In this document: in pieces, positions 13,001-22,844 of the stretch
How the letters are laid out: each line of letters begins with the position of its first letter
Position numbering within the stretch: the first letter of the stretch is position 1
From: Xestospongia bergquistia
Lineage: Eukaryota > Porifera > Demospongiae > Haplosclerida > Petrosiidae
Reading direction: 5' to 3'
Assembly (NCBI GenBank): GCA_963965975.1
Contig: OZ014419.1
Span: forward strand, 3,995,677 to 4,059,676
DNA length: 64,000 bases
The notes under the pieces: model-generated
What the model was told of the DNA's origin: nothing
Databases searched by the model: none
The model's input: the letters and a program-made list of their open reading frames with translations, nothing else
Translations under genes and position numbers: made by a program

Positions 13001-16000
13001 TCTCTTCTTCTTATTACAGGATTGTAAAACTGCACTTGATTTGGCACCTAATCATCATGTTTTGAGAGTGCTAACTGATACAAGTATGTATTCTGTAACT
13101 AGTGCATGCATTCTATCATATTATATACAGTGATCATTGGTCAGTTAATTGAATCCACCACTGCTACAGTTATACAATACATCCATATTGTCTTTATTTT
13201 AACCTAAAGATAGACTGTCATTGTTTGTGGAGTCATGACATCAATTTTATTTCATACTGTTTTGTCTAACTCCAGTAATATTGACAAATGAGAGAATTAT
13301 TTAACACAAACAAAGATGACATAACAAATATACTTTATTTGCTTTTCTTTATATCTTTTATAATGTAGACTTACGCCTGGTTTCACTCAATCGTTTGAAA
13401 TGTGGTCTCCACAAAGGTGTTGTTCATCTTACTAACATCCGATTGGTTCTAATGGGGCCTCCTTGTGTTGGAAAAACATCATTCAAGTCCTTATTATTCG
13501 AATGGCCTCCACTTAAAGTTCGTGATAGTACAGCTTTAGCAATGAGACCAGTTCGTGCAATAGAAAGAGTGGCAGAATGTAATGATGGCAAGATTTGGTT
13601 AACAGTTACAGGCCTTGACCTATTGAAGATGCTCTCAGATGCCATTATTGCCATTGAAAATGAGTCTGTGAAAAACAATCCTCAAATATCAGAAAATGCT
13701 AATGACAGCGTTTTAACAGTTGACCCAATGTCACATTTAGATGAAAATATTTTACTGGAGTCAACAGAACAGAACTTTGCTCTAGAAGAATGTGATTTAT
13801 CTACTAATGAATCACCTGTTCCAGCTGAGGTGGCTTCTTTACAAGATCATAAACCAGTACAGTCAGGACTAGATATACTACACCACACCTCTAACAGTCC
13901 AGAAAATGACAAAACTACTGCTTTTGAGGAATTAACACCTTTGTCAAGACAGCCTAATACTGATCACTATTCTACTGATATGGTAGAACTCCTTACTAAA
14001 CGAAAAAAATCAGAAGATCTCCATAAAGCCACGTGGATAAATATTGTTGATAGTGGTGGTCAGCCACAATTTGCCGATGTATCACGAGCATTTGTTCATG
14101 GTAATACAATGAACATAATTTGCACAAAATTAACAGAAAAACTTTCTGATAAGCCTCAGTTCTCTTACTCACTGAATGGCAAATTGCTCAGTCAACCTAG
14201 TGAGTTGCAAATGACTAACCTACAGCTTATAGAACATTTTGTGCGATCTATAGTTGCTTCTAAGAATGCAGTAGTATTGAAAGGAAACAAACGCTTCCCA
14301 TTTTTTATGATAATTGGCACCTATTATGACAAGATGAAAGGCTCAAAACAAAAGATATTAGAGATATTGCATGAAAAGAATGAGCAGATTCTCTCAACCC
14401 TTCATGAATTTCAAGATCATTTTATTTTCTATAAGGATAATCCTGCAGAGCTTATATTTCCAGTTGACAATCTTTGTTGGTGGAATCGCAAAAAGATATC
14501 ATCATATTTCCGTGAGCGTATCATGTCATATAAGAAGCACATTGGTATAACTGTACCAATACCAGTGCGTTATTACATGTTTGAAATGCGTCTAACAGAG
14601 GAAGCGTCACAAGAGGAACACGGCATGGTATCATTTGACTCCTGTTGTAGTATTGGAGTTAATCTAGGAATGGATCGTAATGATGTACTGAAATCCATCA
14701 TATATCTTCATTCCATGGCCTTGTTCCTCTTTTTTCCAAAAGTGCTTCCTAATGTTATTTTTACTAATCCTCAGTATCTTATTGATATGCTTTCAGCTCT
14801 TATACAATTTTCATTTGTTGAATCGCTAGAAGATATTTTACCAGTAAATCAGTGCTTAGAAGTAGATGCTAAGCAGATTTTTCGTGAAGCTGGAGTATTT
14901 GATAGTTCTTTACTTGGTAAGCTTTGCCTTCCTTTTGTTCCTAATCTGTTTTCAGAAGAGAAGTTTCTTAAATTGCTTAGATATCTCTGTATCCTTGCTC
15001 CTCTTTCTTCAAACGAAACCCAAAAGCAATACTTTATGCCAGTTGTGTTACCACCATGTCAAATCACTGAAGAAGATACAAGTGTATTTAGAATGTCATG
15101 TGATCCAATGATAATTGCTTTTAAGACTAAAGTTGTTCCTCAGGTATAAAAATATGTTCTTATAAATTAGTTAATTGGTTATGACTCTACTTTTAGTCAC
15201 ACTTACTATTATATTTCTGTTTGTTTTGTTTAGGGTGTATTTCCTGCTGTAGTAGTTGCTCTTGTTACTCGAGAAGAGAAGCCTCAATTTTATATTAGTC
15301 ATGAAACATGTTTATCTACATTTTCCACACAGCTCCGTTACGCTATTTTACTTGATACCTCCGTAGATCTATTTGGCTCAGTTCTTCTAGTCGACAGATT
15401 CTATTGGATTGAAGTGTATTATACTGGCCTTACCAAAAATTGCTTTCGACTTCGTCAAGTCATCTGTGAAGCCATATCAACATGTGGTGATATACTGGCA
15501 TATGAACAAGGAGCTTTAAAAGCTGAAGTAACAGTGTCTTGTCAACGACAACATCAGAAAACAGGATACAAGTTACATCCAGTGTTAATATCATATGAAG
15601 ATGATCCTCCATCCATTAGATGTAGTATTGAGAAGAACTTGCCAACATTACAGTTAACAAATGAAAGACAAAGATGTTGGCTCATTGGTTAGTTTACAAA
15701 AGCATATTATATGTACAAATCAATGATTAACATTATTTTAATGTAGATTCTACCCCATTACCTGCCATAGTTCCTTTCCACACCAATATACCAGATGGAC
15801 CTTTAGGTATGCAAGAACATAAGACTATACTGTTATATGTTACTTTCTTATTAGATGAGACACATCTCTATGCTGTCTTACAGGCTGTTGATGATGTAGT
15901 TGATTGGTACACACTAGGTATATACTTGGGCTTTCGAGATTCTGTTTTGAAGGCGATTAAAGAAGACACGTTTTATCAATCAGAACCAGGTCGAAGAAAA

Positions 16001-16114
16001 ATGATTACCATATGGTTAAATGAGGGCAGAGCTACTAAAGAAGCTTTGATTAAGGCAGTTAGGGATATGAAGTTGCATCGTATTGCTGACAAAATTGCTG
16101 AGCTACCTTCATAA
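910..16114 (+). CDS. ankyrin-repeat / Roc-like GTPase / death-domain protein, 5'-partial
   Basis: This is the 3' part of a multi-exon gene for a cytoplasmic signalling protein. Exons read: five ankyrin exons (910-1008, 2749-2847, 5599-5697, 8406-8504, 10550-10648), a partial repeat (13020-13083), the GTPase/COR-like exon (13369-15143), then 15234-15687, 15747-15806 and 15855-16114 with stop TAA at 16112-16114. All junctions are GT-AG and phase-consistent. The GTPase has a P-loop, a DSGGQ switch motif and a TYYDK motif. The C-terminus is a death domain. ROCO/DAPK-like proteins with ankyrin, GTPase and death modules act as scaffolds or switches in cell-death and innate signalling; a role for this copy is inference. 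The start codon is outside the window. No frame break was found, so it is probably functional. Confidence 0.85.
2749..2847 (+). CDS. ankyrin repeat exon 2
   Basis: A 99-bp, phase 0-0 exon between CTTTTAG and GTGAGT. It encodes one repeat (NMITPLHDAICNGRTEVVAL, then LIKSRANLDAVDK). HDAI replaces the usual HxAA. It resembles the exons at 8406 and 10550 more than the one at 910, which matches the duplication history seen in the introns. Confidence 0.85.
5599..5697 (+). CDS. ankyrin repeat exon 3
   Basis: A 99-bp, phase 0-0 exon after TTATTTAG and before GTAAGG. It encodes one canonical repeat (SKNTPLHWAAYKGYSEIA, ending GALLDAIDK). Both the exon and the flanking intron are close relatives of the 910 exon region. 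Confidence 0.85.
6930..7560 (+). other. insertion of about 630 bp in one ankyrin intron copy, with a 71-codon ORF
   Basis: Both intron copies contain CAGGCTATGGGTAAC (2124 and 6915), but the duplicate then carries extra sequence before homology resumes near CTACTCAGTGCCATTG. The extra sequence includes the end of an open frame, 6894-7109, with coding-like content (KYASLAGGICDNLQKVA). I do not recognise it. It could be a mobile-element fragment; no terminal repeats were identified. Confidence 0.35.
8406..8504 (+). CDS. ankyrin repeat exon 4
   Basis: A 99-bp, phase 0-0 exon after TATTTTAG and before GTTAGT. It encodes one repeat (NKRTPLHVAARNGKTEVA, ending RANLHAVDK). It is a sister of the exons at 2749 and 10550. 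Confidence 0.85.
9130..9440 (-). pseudogene. decayed coding-like remnant inside an ankyrin intron
   Basis: On the minus strand a stretch reads IHDEEIETILVENLF, then IMKCDLLEVNKISSCYC, before stops. The same remnant occurs, diverged differently, at 11391-11900, because the two introns are duplicates. The protein is not recognised and no intact frame remains. Confidence 0.3.
10550..10648 (+). CDS. ankyrin repeat exon 5
   Basis: A 99-bp, phase 0-0 exon after ATATTTTAG and before GTTAGT. It encodes one repeat (DKRTPLHLAASKGETEVA, ending GANLDADDK), the most canonical of the five. Homologous intron sequence on both sides ties it to the exons at 2749 and 8406. Confidence 0.85.
11391..11900 (-). 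pseudogene. decayed unknown ORF remnant in the last ankyrin intron
   Basis: The minus strand contains coding-like blocks such as TIEIYTKYYFSKRMISKEIA (about 11750) and DEGLEIILLENLAIMKCELL (about 11600), in different frames with stops between. It parallels the remnant at 9130-9440. It may be a transposon-derived gene that inserted before the intron duplicated. No conserved catalytic motif was identified. Confidence 0.3.
12545..12639. repeat. near-perfect 38-40-bp inverted repeat (hairpin)
   Basis: The arm starting CATATTTCTTAATTTAATAT at 12545 is answered by its reverse complement ending at about 12639, across a short AT loop. The two arms differ at only a few positions. It could be a small MITE remnant or a hairpin in the pre-mRNA; it lies in the intron before the 13020 exon. 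Confidence 0.7.
13020..13083 (+). CDS. partial ankyrin repeat exon joining repeats to the GTPase
   Basis: A 64-bp exon after TTATTACAG, with donor GTATGT. It encodes DCKTALDLAPNHHVLRVLTD, the first helix pair of a degenerate last repeat. It ends in phase 1; the next exon starts with AC, which completes an Asn codon and keeps frame. Confidence 0.8.
13369..15143 (+). CDS. Roc-like GTPase plus COR-like exon
   Basis: A long exon, open for about 590 codons. Near its start is the P-loop GPPCVGKTS (13455-13481). An acidic, Ser/Thr-rich insert of about 150 residues follows. DSGGQ (14049-14063) is the switch II motif with the GGQ seen in Roc-type GTPases, and GTYYDK (14316-14333) sits at the position of the base-specificity motif. 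The second half (VRYYMFEMRLTEEASQ, then NPQYLIDMLSALIQFSFV) matches the helical, winged-helix style of COR regions, which couple GTP state to dimerisation. No signal peptide or membrane segment is seen. The exon ends at CAG before GTATAA. Confidence 0.85.
15234..15687 (+). CDS. exon linking COR-like region to death domain
   Basis: A 454-bp exon after TTGTTTAG, entering in phase 0 and ending in phase 1 before GTTAGT. It encodes about 151 residues from GVFPAVVVALVTREEKPQFY through VDRFYWIEVYYTG to NERQRCWLI. It continues the region between the COR-like part and the death domain; I do not recognise a separate named domain. No frame break is present. Confidence 0.75.
15747..16114 (+). CDS. death-domain exons around an optional 48-bp intron
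   Basis: Sequence 15747-15806 continues the frame (STPLPAIVPFHTNIPDGPL). A likely intron, 15807-15854 (GTATGC...TTATTAG, 48 bp), follows, then 15855-16114. The last exon encodes a typical death domain: VVDWYTLGIYLGF, then RRKMITIWLNEGRATKEALI and RIADKIAELPS, with the conserved Trp-Leu-Gly and the TxEAL helix. Death domains form homotypic complexes in apoptosis and innate signalling. The 48-bp segment is in frame without a stop, so retention would add 16 residues just before the domain. Confidence 0.8.
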
Positions 16115-16565
16115 TTAAATTTGTATGTAGTGTGATCCAATATTTACTTTTGTATGTAATTACAAGTTTGAAATTTTGATTTTGAATACAGTTTGAATTA
16201 TGTATAATTATGTCATTGTTGTTAGTACTGTTAGTCAAGCTACTGTTTTTGTACAAGAATATTTTTTGTCTACTGTCAACTTAATTTGATTTTCTTTTTC
16301 TTTAAAAATGTAGTTCATTTATTTTTTTAAGTAACAATGTGGGACAGACCTCACTAAGATGGAAAAATTAGAATATTATTAACCTGAACTGTTTTCTTCT
16401 CATTAGAAAATCTGAGTTCTAAACTATCCTGTAGGCAACTACACTTTCAACAAGTCTCAAACATTCATAAATGTGCAGAGCCCACTAGATTGATTATAAA
16501 CACTAATATTGGATATTATATATATCTATGTGCATGTATATACATACATACATATAAATATATAC

Positions 16566-16566
<1 letters not shown>
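16115..16566. other. 3' flank of the ankyrin-GTPase gene
   Basis: No coding signal was seen beyond the stop codon. The sequence is AT-rich with poly-T tracts and probably holds the 3' UTR and intergenic DNA. It runs into TATATACATACATA-type simple sequence from about 16510. Confidence 0.5.
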
Positions 16567-16639
<73 letters not shown>

Positions 16640-16643
16640 TATA
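16567..16643. repeat. (TA)n microsatellite
   Basis: An almost uninterrupted AT dinucleotide run that directly abuts the inverted-repeat element starting at 16644, which probably inserted into TA-rich sequence. Confidence 0.9.
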
Positions 16644-17067
16644 TGTGACCGGATATGCAAAAAGGGACCACTTTAGTCATTTCTGTCATTTTCACTTTTT
16701 CATACCATTTTAAAGTGTAGATAATTCTGAATTGTTTGATACCTTGGATAAATGCATGCGTTGCTCAAGACACGAGATATAAACGGAAATAGAGTGGCTA
16801 CTACCAAAAATTAATTTTCAGAAAAGTGGAATTTAATTTTCCACCCCCGCATCCCGTACACTAATATTTGATAACGCGAACGCTTCTACGTGCAAAGCTA
16901 GAAAGAACTTTCGCTTTTTGGACGCTTCAAAATGACTGTCAGGAACTATTCTCTTCGTTTATTGGTTTAACTTAAATTCTCCAAAAGATTGAAACCATCA
17001 CTTTTTCTGTCCATACTGAAATTTTTGTTTTTGACAGAAGTGGTCCCTTTTCGCAAATCCGGTCACA
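16644..17067. mobile_element. MITE-like element, 424 bp, TGTGACCGGAT ends
   Basis: The left end TGTGACCGGATATGCAAAAA is matched in reverse complement by the right end, which reads outward TGTGACCGGATTTGCGAAAA. The arms are about 30 bp and include GGGACCACTT. The interior has no transposase. TA dinucleotides flank both sides, consistent with TA-target insertion. A second family member lies at 21743-21981. Confidence 0.75.
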
Positions 17068-17298
17068 TATATATGTATGTATGTATGTATTTGATATAGA
17101 TGAAGATTGCTATACAGTTATTAGTTTACGACTATAGTTATAGCTCTATCTAATAATAAGACTAAAATTAATGCTAAGCACATTTGAAAGTTGTTCTTGC
17201 ATGTTGAGATTAGAATTATAATATAATAATGTGTCATCCAAGTTGATCCAACATACATATCTCAAACAAGATAAAATTTTGTGTGTATATGCTTCAAA

Positions 17299-17352
17299 AC
17301 TAGTAGTACAAGAACTGACATGAACTTGTATGTCAGTTCTTGTACTACTAGT
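17299..17352. repeat. perfect 23-bp inverted repeat, 8-bp loop
   Basis: Arm 17299-17321 (starting ACTAGTAGTACAAGAACTGA) is exactly reverse-complementary to 17330-17352 around the loop 17322-17329. The arms are perfect, so the hairpin is recent or maintained. Confidence 0.85.
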
Positions 17353-19142
17353 AACAAAGAGCCATCAATGTGTTAACTATTAAAATTATTAGAAATTAAC
17401 TTAAGCAAATTACCATTGTACCTACATACTTTATTATTATAGTAACAACTAAAATATTGATTACGAAATTTGGGATGAACCGAAATTGATTTCAACAACT
17501 ATAATGGAACAAATTAGTCTAAAATAGCTGCTGTTTGATATTAAAACAGCTAAAAATTGTACAGTGTTCCCCAAACTCATGCACTTCAAGTGTACATGTG
17601 GTTTTCTTAGTCATTGAAATGCTTAGTGTTCAGTAATGGAATATTATTATCCACTTACTCTTAATCAAATGGGAATTAATTCCTATGTGTTCATTACATT
17701 ATTAATAGTTTAAAGATGAAATAACACAAGATATCTCATTTTTGCAAATGAACTACATTAAAAGCAATAGTGATACAATGTACACTAAGTCTGTCCAATT
17801 ACACATCCAAAGTTAACTAAAGCTTTAGTATAAACAACTAGACACTTAATGTTATACAATGGTATAACATAATAGTTATCAAAAGAAACAGTACTCCATA
17901 CTACTGTTAGATATTGACACCATACTTTGCACTGATGATGGTCAGACAAAGACACTACTGCAAACAACTTTTTGACATATTCTCTTTCTACTCTAATAAC
18001 AACTGTACATTCAACAAAACTTGTACCTGTGCTAGTCTGGTTTCAAGACTAGAATCATATGAAGCCAAAACAAATGAAGAGTGAGAATGTCGACTACCAT
18101 AACCAGCTAAAATATAGTCACCGAACATTAAATGGACAAACTAAATGGACAAAGATAAGGACAATGAACAAAGATAAGGACTATTACAGAAATCAGGAAT
18201 GAGGCAAGTTTTACACATACTTAAATAACACTTAATTCAAATAAAATGTGGTTATAGACTTACAGAAAGACTAAATTACACACAAATGAATACAGTTAAA
18301 CACCTTAACCAATTACTTTTTGCAACAGTCACTACATACCTTGCCTGAGTCTCAAATACTTGTATCACATATAGAAACAGTTTGACAAAAGTAGTTCATT
18401 ATTACAAAACACATCATATATGATGCATTATTATATTCTATACATATAAATTATGTACCAAAATTGTAAAAGATGATTGATTGCAAATTGATTTATTTTT
18501 AAATACAGTGTGTACAGGTTGCATAGTTATAAAAATATCAACATATATCCTATTAATTACTAATGTATTACGAAAGTGAAGGTGATGTAGCTAGACAAAC
18601 AATACTACATTAGTAAAAGCAACAGTTTATGCTTATTTTCAACAAAAATAAATTTGCATTTTCAATCTGTATATATAACTAGTGGTAATTATACTGTTGT
18701 ATATCAGGTTTATTCCAAGTATAGCTGTTAAGTACTTCATATATTTTTTAAGTGTAGTCTGTTAAGTTTATATCAGCTCATTGTTATAATTGGGAATTAT
18801 AAGAGTTGATGAATAGCATTATAAATTTTTAGGATTCTCTGTTTTAAAGTATAATATTTGAGAAACGACAAGTCTTCAGTCAAGATTCTTTAGTCATTTC
18901 TGTCATTTGTCTTCACAGTCATCTATTTTTGTAAATTGTCTAAGATGTTCCAATGTATAACAAAAGTATATTTATAAGATATTTTGGAGATACTATGTAC
19001 AGCAAACTCAGACATTAAATAGTGCCAGCAATACTACTTTTTTATAATAAATATTTTATGGGTTTTCTTTGTTGTCATTACTTAGATAAATAGCTAACAT
19101 GTGGACAGGATATTATAAGATCATTGTCACTGGCATCTTCTT
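17353..19142. other. AT-rich intergenic stretch without recognisable genes
   Basis: Only short, non-descript open frames occur on either strand and none has a familiar motif or plausible exon boundaries. A MITE-like phrase (TTTAGTCATTTCTGTCATTT) near 18889 recalls the interior of the element at 16644, so old element fragments may be present. Confidence 0.45.
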
Positions 19143-19630
19143 GTGATTTTTGCTTGGACATTTTCTGGTGTGTTTTATTATCAGCATATTGCCCTAATAA
19201 TCCATTATTTTTTTGTAATATATGCACTTGCATATCTTTGTACTGTAGTTGGATATGTTGGTTTTCATGCTAACATTGTTCAGTTCAATATTGATCGACT
19301 TGTAGAAGCTTTAGTAGATGAACTAAGTTCTATCATTTACTGGCATAATATTAATGGACAGTTATATTTGCTATATTTGAAGTTGGACGGTGTTCTTTCC
19401 ACCTTTTTCTTCTATTATCCTTTGTAACAATAAAAGTAGCAGTCTCTGTGATAATAATAACTCATTCCTTTCAAACATTGGCTGGAAAATACTCTCATGA
19501 ATTCTGTCAACTTGATTGCTAAAGTACTCAACTATGCTGGGAAGAACAAGTACCCAAAGAATCATAGTGAATTCACCTACTGGGAGGAGGACTACCATGC
19601 CAAATCACTCATTATCAGCACTTTATATTA
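19143..19630 (+). pseudogene. proton-coupled oligopeptide transporter (POT/SLC15-like) relic
   Basis: Two blocks in the same frame match POT transporters, which import di- and tripeptides or nitrate-type solutes with protons. The first (GFHANIVQFNIDRLVEALVD, about 19258-19345) is the conserved 'NIxQFxxDQL' segment after a hydrophobic stretch. The second (NLIAKVLNYAGKNKYPKNHS, then FTYWEEDYHAKS, 19472-19615) is the cytoplasmic loop typical of animal members. Several stops lie between them (from 19425), and the rest of the roughly 500-residue, 12-helix protein is absent. This is a dead fragment; no neighbouring exon was found. Confidence 0.7.
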
Positions 19631-20129
19631 GATAATGTATATAATGTAGTTTATATTGAGAAATTAAAATTTGTTTTAGCTCTTTTAATGTTTTTACTGT
19701 ACAGGAAACAACAGACACCCATAACATTAACTGGAATTGCAGCATAATTAATTCTTGCATTACTCCTGCTCTGCTCTACTAAATGGCTTTTTTAAAGCCA
19801 CCATTACGAGTTGTGCTGTTGTTGTTTACTAGAAAGGGACTGTGGCTGATTCAAAAACATGTGTTGCAAGCTGTTCTATTAAGTATTCTTTAATTCAATA
19901 TACTGAGACTTTATAGGACAGTATCTTTCATACTAAAGCTCTTTCCTACTCTATCATGCACTCATTCTCACTCTTTTTATATCATCTTGTCTAATATGTC
20001 AGTGAAATCTTTGTCTCAATTTATATGGACTCAATCTAAACCTTGTTCTCTGGCATTCATGATTTCATAATAGTATAATTTGTTGTTAAGCTGCATTCAA
20101 ATGTGACAACATGCACTTTTAATTAATAT

Positions 20130-21546
20130 TTAGCATGCAGTAGTGACAACACAGTTAACTTCTCCTCTATAGGCACTCATAACTATACCAAAAGCTTTGA
20201 TCACTCCAGAGATTATTTTCACCTAATGCACCTGTAAAATTATTATGACAACACATAATATGTCACTGTGGATTATGGACAACTAACTGAAGAGGTTCAC
20301 AGTGAGATCAGAATACTTCTTTTCTTTTAAAACATCATTAAGACCAGCTAAAGATGAGTAAGTATTAAAAAAGCACTTATCTTAATTACTTACTTTGCTT
20401 CTGTTGTTTTCTGATGGTAGGGTTATTAATAAAACTAGAGAAAGATGCTGAATCAGTTTCTAGAAAATTAAGAAATCCATTAATTTAACAAACAATTGTA
20501 TAAACCATTACATGTACATATACTCTCTACATGTACTTCATTATAAATTATACATTAGCAGTTATAATAAGAGTTATATTAATATCTATCAATTACCTGA
20601 ATGTCTTTTAGTTCCTCTTCCACTTTCTCTAATAATGTTTTTATAAGCAGCTAAAAACAAAGCATGAGCATATCTTCCTTCTAATCCAAACACTTGAATA
20701 GGAGCCTATAATATAAATGATAAATACTGTATATACTAGTCACAAATCACAATGGATATCGTTCTTTGGTTACAAATCAAAATGTAATGATCACATAACA
20801 TTTAATAATTTAGCATATACAATAAATTGTCTTATATACATCAGTCTATATGTCTAGTAATGTTATTAATATCAGGTTTATTCAATTTTAGGGTGGAATC
20901 TAGTTACTATAATTTTTATAATTTACATAAACTAGATAAAGTTGCTGGCTTGAGACTGTTGAGAGCAAGAACACATATTTCATGTATGTACTCATTAACA
21001 GAACCAAATTAAATACTCTTTATTGAGATGATTCCCTCATTAAAATGTTGACCAATACTATACCTATCATCACAGACATTTTAGACAATTACCTTAACAC
21101 TTTGTTGTGCAGCTGCTTCTATTGGTAATGTTGTACTCAGATATCTCATTGTACTAGTCTAAATGAATAAAAGAACAAGTCGTGTATAACTTAATGTAGT
21201 GTAAATTCTAAAATCATTGAGATACACTTTCATATTGATTGTCTCTATTTATCAATCCTTAAACAAAGGAGTTTACCTATTACTTAATTTTGTGACAATG
21301 ACCAAACCAGAAGTCAGACTCCACATAGTCTCATATCCAGACCTACAAACATGAGGGAACATTGTAGGTCTGGGTATGATGCTGTACATAGCTCAACACT
21401 GACCACTTTCATGTTGGATATGATTCATGTAATATATTCATCCTTATATTAAGTGATATATGTACATAATTATTTCAATACTTGTTTTAGCTATATACTT
21501 ACTAAATGGTTGACTCTGAGCCAGCTAAGTGCTTCCAGCCAGCCAT
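20130..21546 (-). pseudogene. mitochondrial ATP synthase OSCP subunit pseudogene (ATP5PO-like)
   Basis: OSCP joins the F1 head to the stator stalk of ATP synthase. Exon-like blocks on the minus strand are: 21503-21546 (possible start, weak), 21093-21158 (ending IEAAAQQSVK), 20597-20705 (APIQVFGLEGRYAHALFLAA), 20394-20459 (TDSASFSSFINNPT), 20288-20347 (GLNDVLKEKKYSDLTVNLF) and 20130-20231 (GVIKAFGIVMSAYRGEVNC). The order and the PIQVFGxEGRYA signature identify the family. The LLEKVEEELKDIQ helix is out of frame in the 20597 exon, the 20130 exon is frame-shifted after GENN, and the product would stop about 50 residues early. Introns are kept, so it arose by DNA duplication and not by retrotransposition. 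Confidence 0.7.
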
Positions 21547-21742
21547 AGTTGTTTATGTTTGGTGCAGCAGGTCTCATGATACTTATGTGGTGTATAGTGT
21601 AAGGAATGTGTGGCTAATGCTTTTGTTGGCACGCCCATAACAATATGGCTACTAAGACAGAACATTATGTCCCCTTCATTTATTTCTTAATTAACTCCAT
21701 TAGATAACAAGCATTTGTACAGATTGAAACACAGTAGTAATA

Positions 21743-21981
21743 TGTGACCTGATTTGCAAAAAGGGATCATTTCTGTCAAAGCATTTGTGACTTGATTTGT
21801 GAAAAATCAACTGTTAAAACATCTCAAAAAACAGTTTTGTATATATACAATTGTTATATATGCATAACTAATCTATATGTATGCAAAACTGTTTTATTGA
21901 TATGTTTTAAAGATGTTTTTTTCACTAATCAGGTCATAAATGTTTTGACAGAAGTGGTCCCTTTTTACGAATCAGGTCACA
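21743..21981. mobile_element. second MITE of the TGTGACC family with a nested inverted repeat
   Basis: The outer ends TGTGACCTGATTTGCAAAAA and its complement (ending AATCAGGTCACA) match the 16644 element. Inside, about 21785-21940, a second inverted repeat (TTGTGACTTGATTTGTGAAA against TTTCACTAATCAGGTCATAA, plus AAAACAGTTTTGTAT arms) looks like a related element inserted within the first or an internal duplication. It is non-autonomous with no coding capacity. Confidence 0.7.
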
Positions 21982-22604
21982 TATTATCAGCTTATAATGG
22001 AGATGTATGATATCTGACATTTTTGTCCCTGATCCTATGACTTTATTGGAATGACTACTCAACAGTTGTTATTAAGTGGTCATCCTCTTATTATAATTCT
22101 AGATGGTATAGTTTAAAGAAAGTCAAGTTCATAGACTTACCATATCTTAGTCATTGACTACTGCACACTCTACAAAGATAACTGTAAAATATAGACATTA
22201 CAGATATATACATCAATGAAACTGATTTATAATGTTTTGATTTTTATTTATGTTAATATCTTGTTATATTGATGACTTTATATTTATACTGTTCTAACTA
22301 TTGTTCATTGGGAAGCATACTTAATAAATCATAATTTATGTTCCTGAATCGGTTCAAATGATTGGCAGTAACTTCACCCATTCTAACGAGGTGATGACGT
22401 ATTGCAGCACAATGGCAGGGCTTCATATATTTGTGATTAATAAACTTATATTCAGACAGACAATGCTCATTGTGTACTTGATAAGATATAGGGAGTTATA
22501 TTGTTGTTCCTATCATGGAGTAATATCCATGATCAACTGAGCATGCTCAGTTCGATTAGCCACACTAGTGGCGCCAAATTTGTACTAAAAATTAATAAAC
22601 TTAG
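21982..22604. other. intergenic, no gene recognised
   Basis: Nothing coding was recognised. Near 22543 is the short palindrome TGAGCATGCTCA, followed by CACTAGTGGCGCCAAATTT, which is unusually GC-rich for the area and could be regulatory. That is speculation. Confidence 0.35.
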
Positions 22605-22844
22605 ATGCCATTACTTCATTTTAGCAACAAATGTTTCAGACCTTTACTTCTGCAGGGCTGTTTAGCAAGACAGAAGAAGGAAGTGGATTCCATGCAGACA
22701 GAAAAGGGAACTGGATTCCATGCAGCCAAGTCATTTGAAGGTATTCTTTCCAGTAAATATGAGACAATGATGTTCCTCGCTACAAGAAAAGGAAAAGACA
22801 GTAGCAACAAATACAGTCAGAGTAGCAGTACTCCAGTGTATTAG
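22605..22844 (+). CDS. hypothetical 79-codon ORF
   Basis: An open frame with coding-like composition (SKYETMMFLATRKGKDSSNK) ending in a stop. It includes a short internal direct repeat, ACTGGATTCCATGCAG-like, seen twice around 22683-22725. No family was recognised and it may be a chance or relic frame. Confidence 0.2.
   Translation: MPLLHFSNKCFRPLLLQGCLARQKKEVDSMQTEKGTGFHAAKSFEGILSSKYETMMFLATRKGKDSSNKYSQSSSTPVY

Noticed and set aside
13424-13678. 84-codon open frame antisense to the GTPase exon
   Set aside because: The opposite strand has a clear P-loop GTPase; the antisense frame has no motif or exon signals.
19371-19598. 75-codon minus-strand open frame
   Set aside because: Antisense to the POT transporter relic, which has family-specific motifs.
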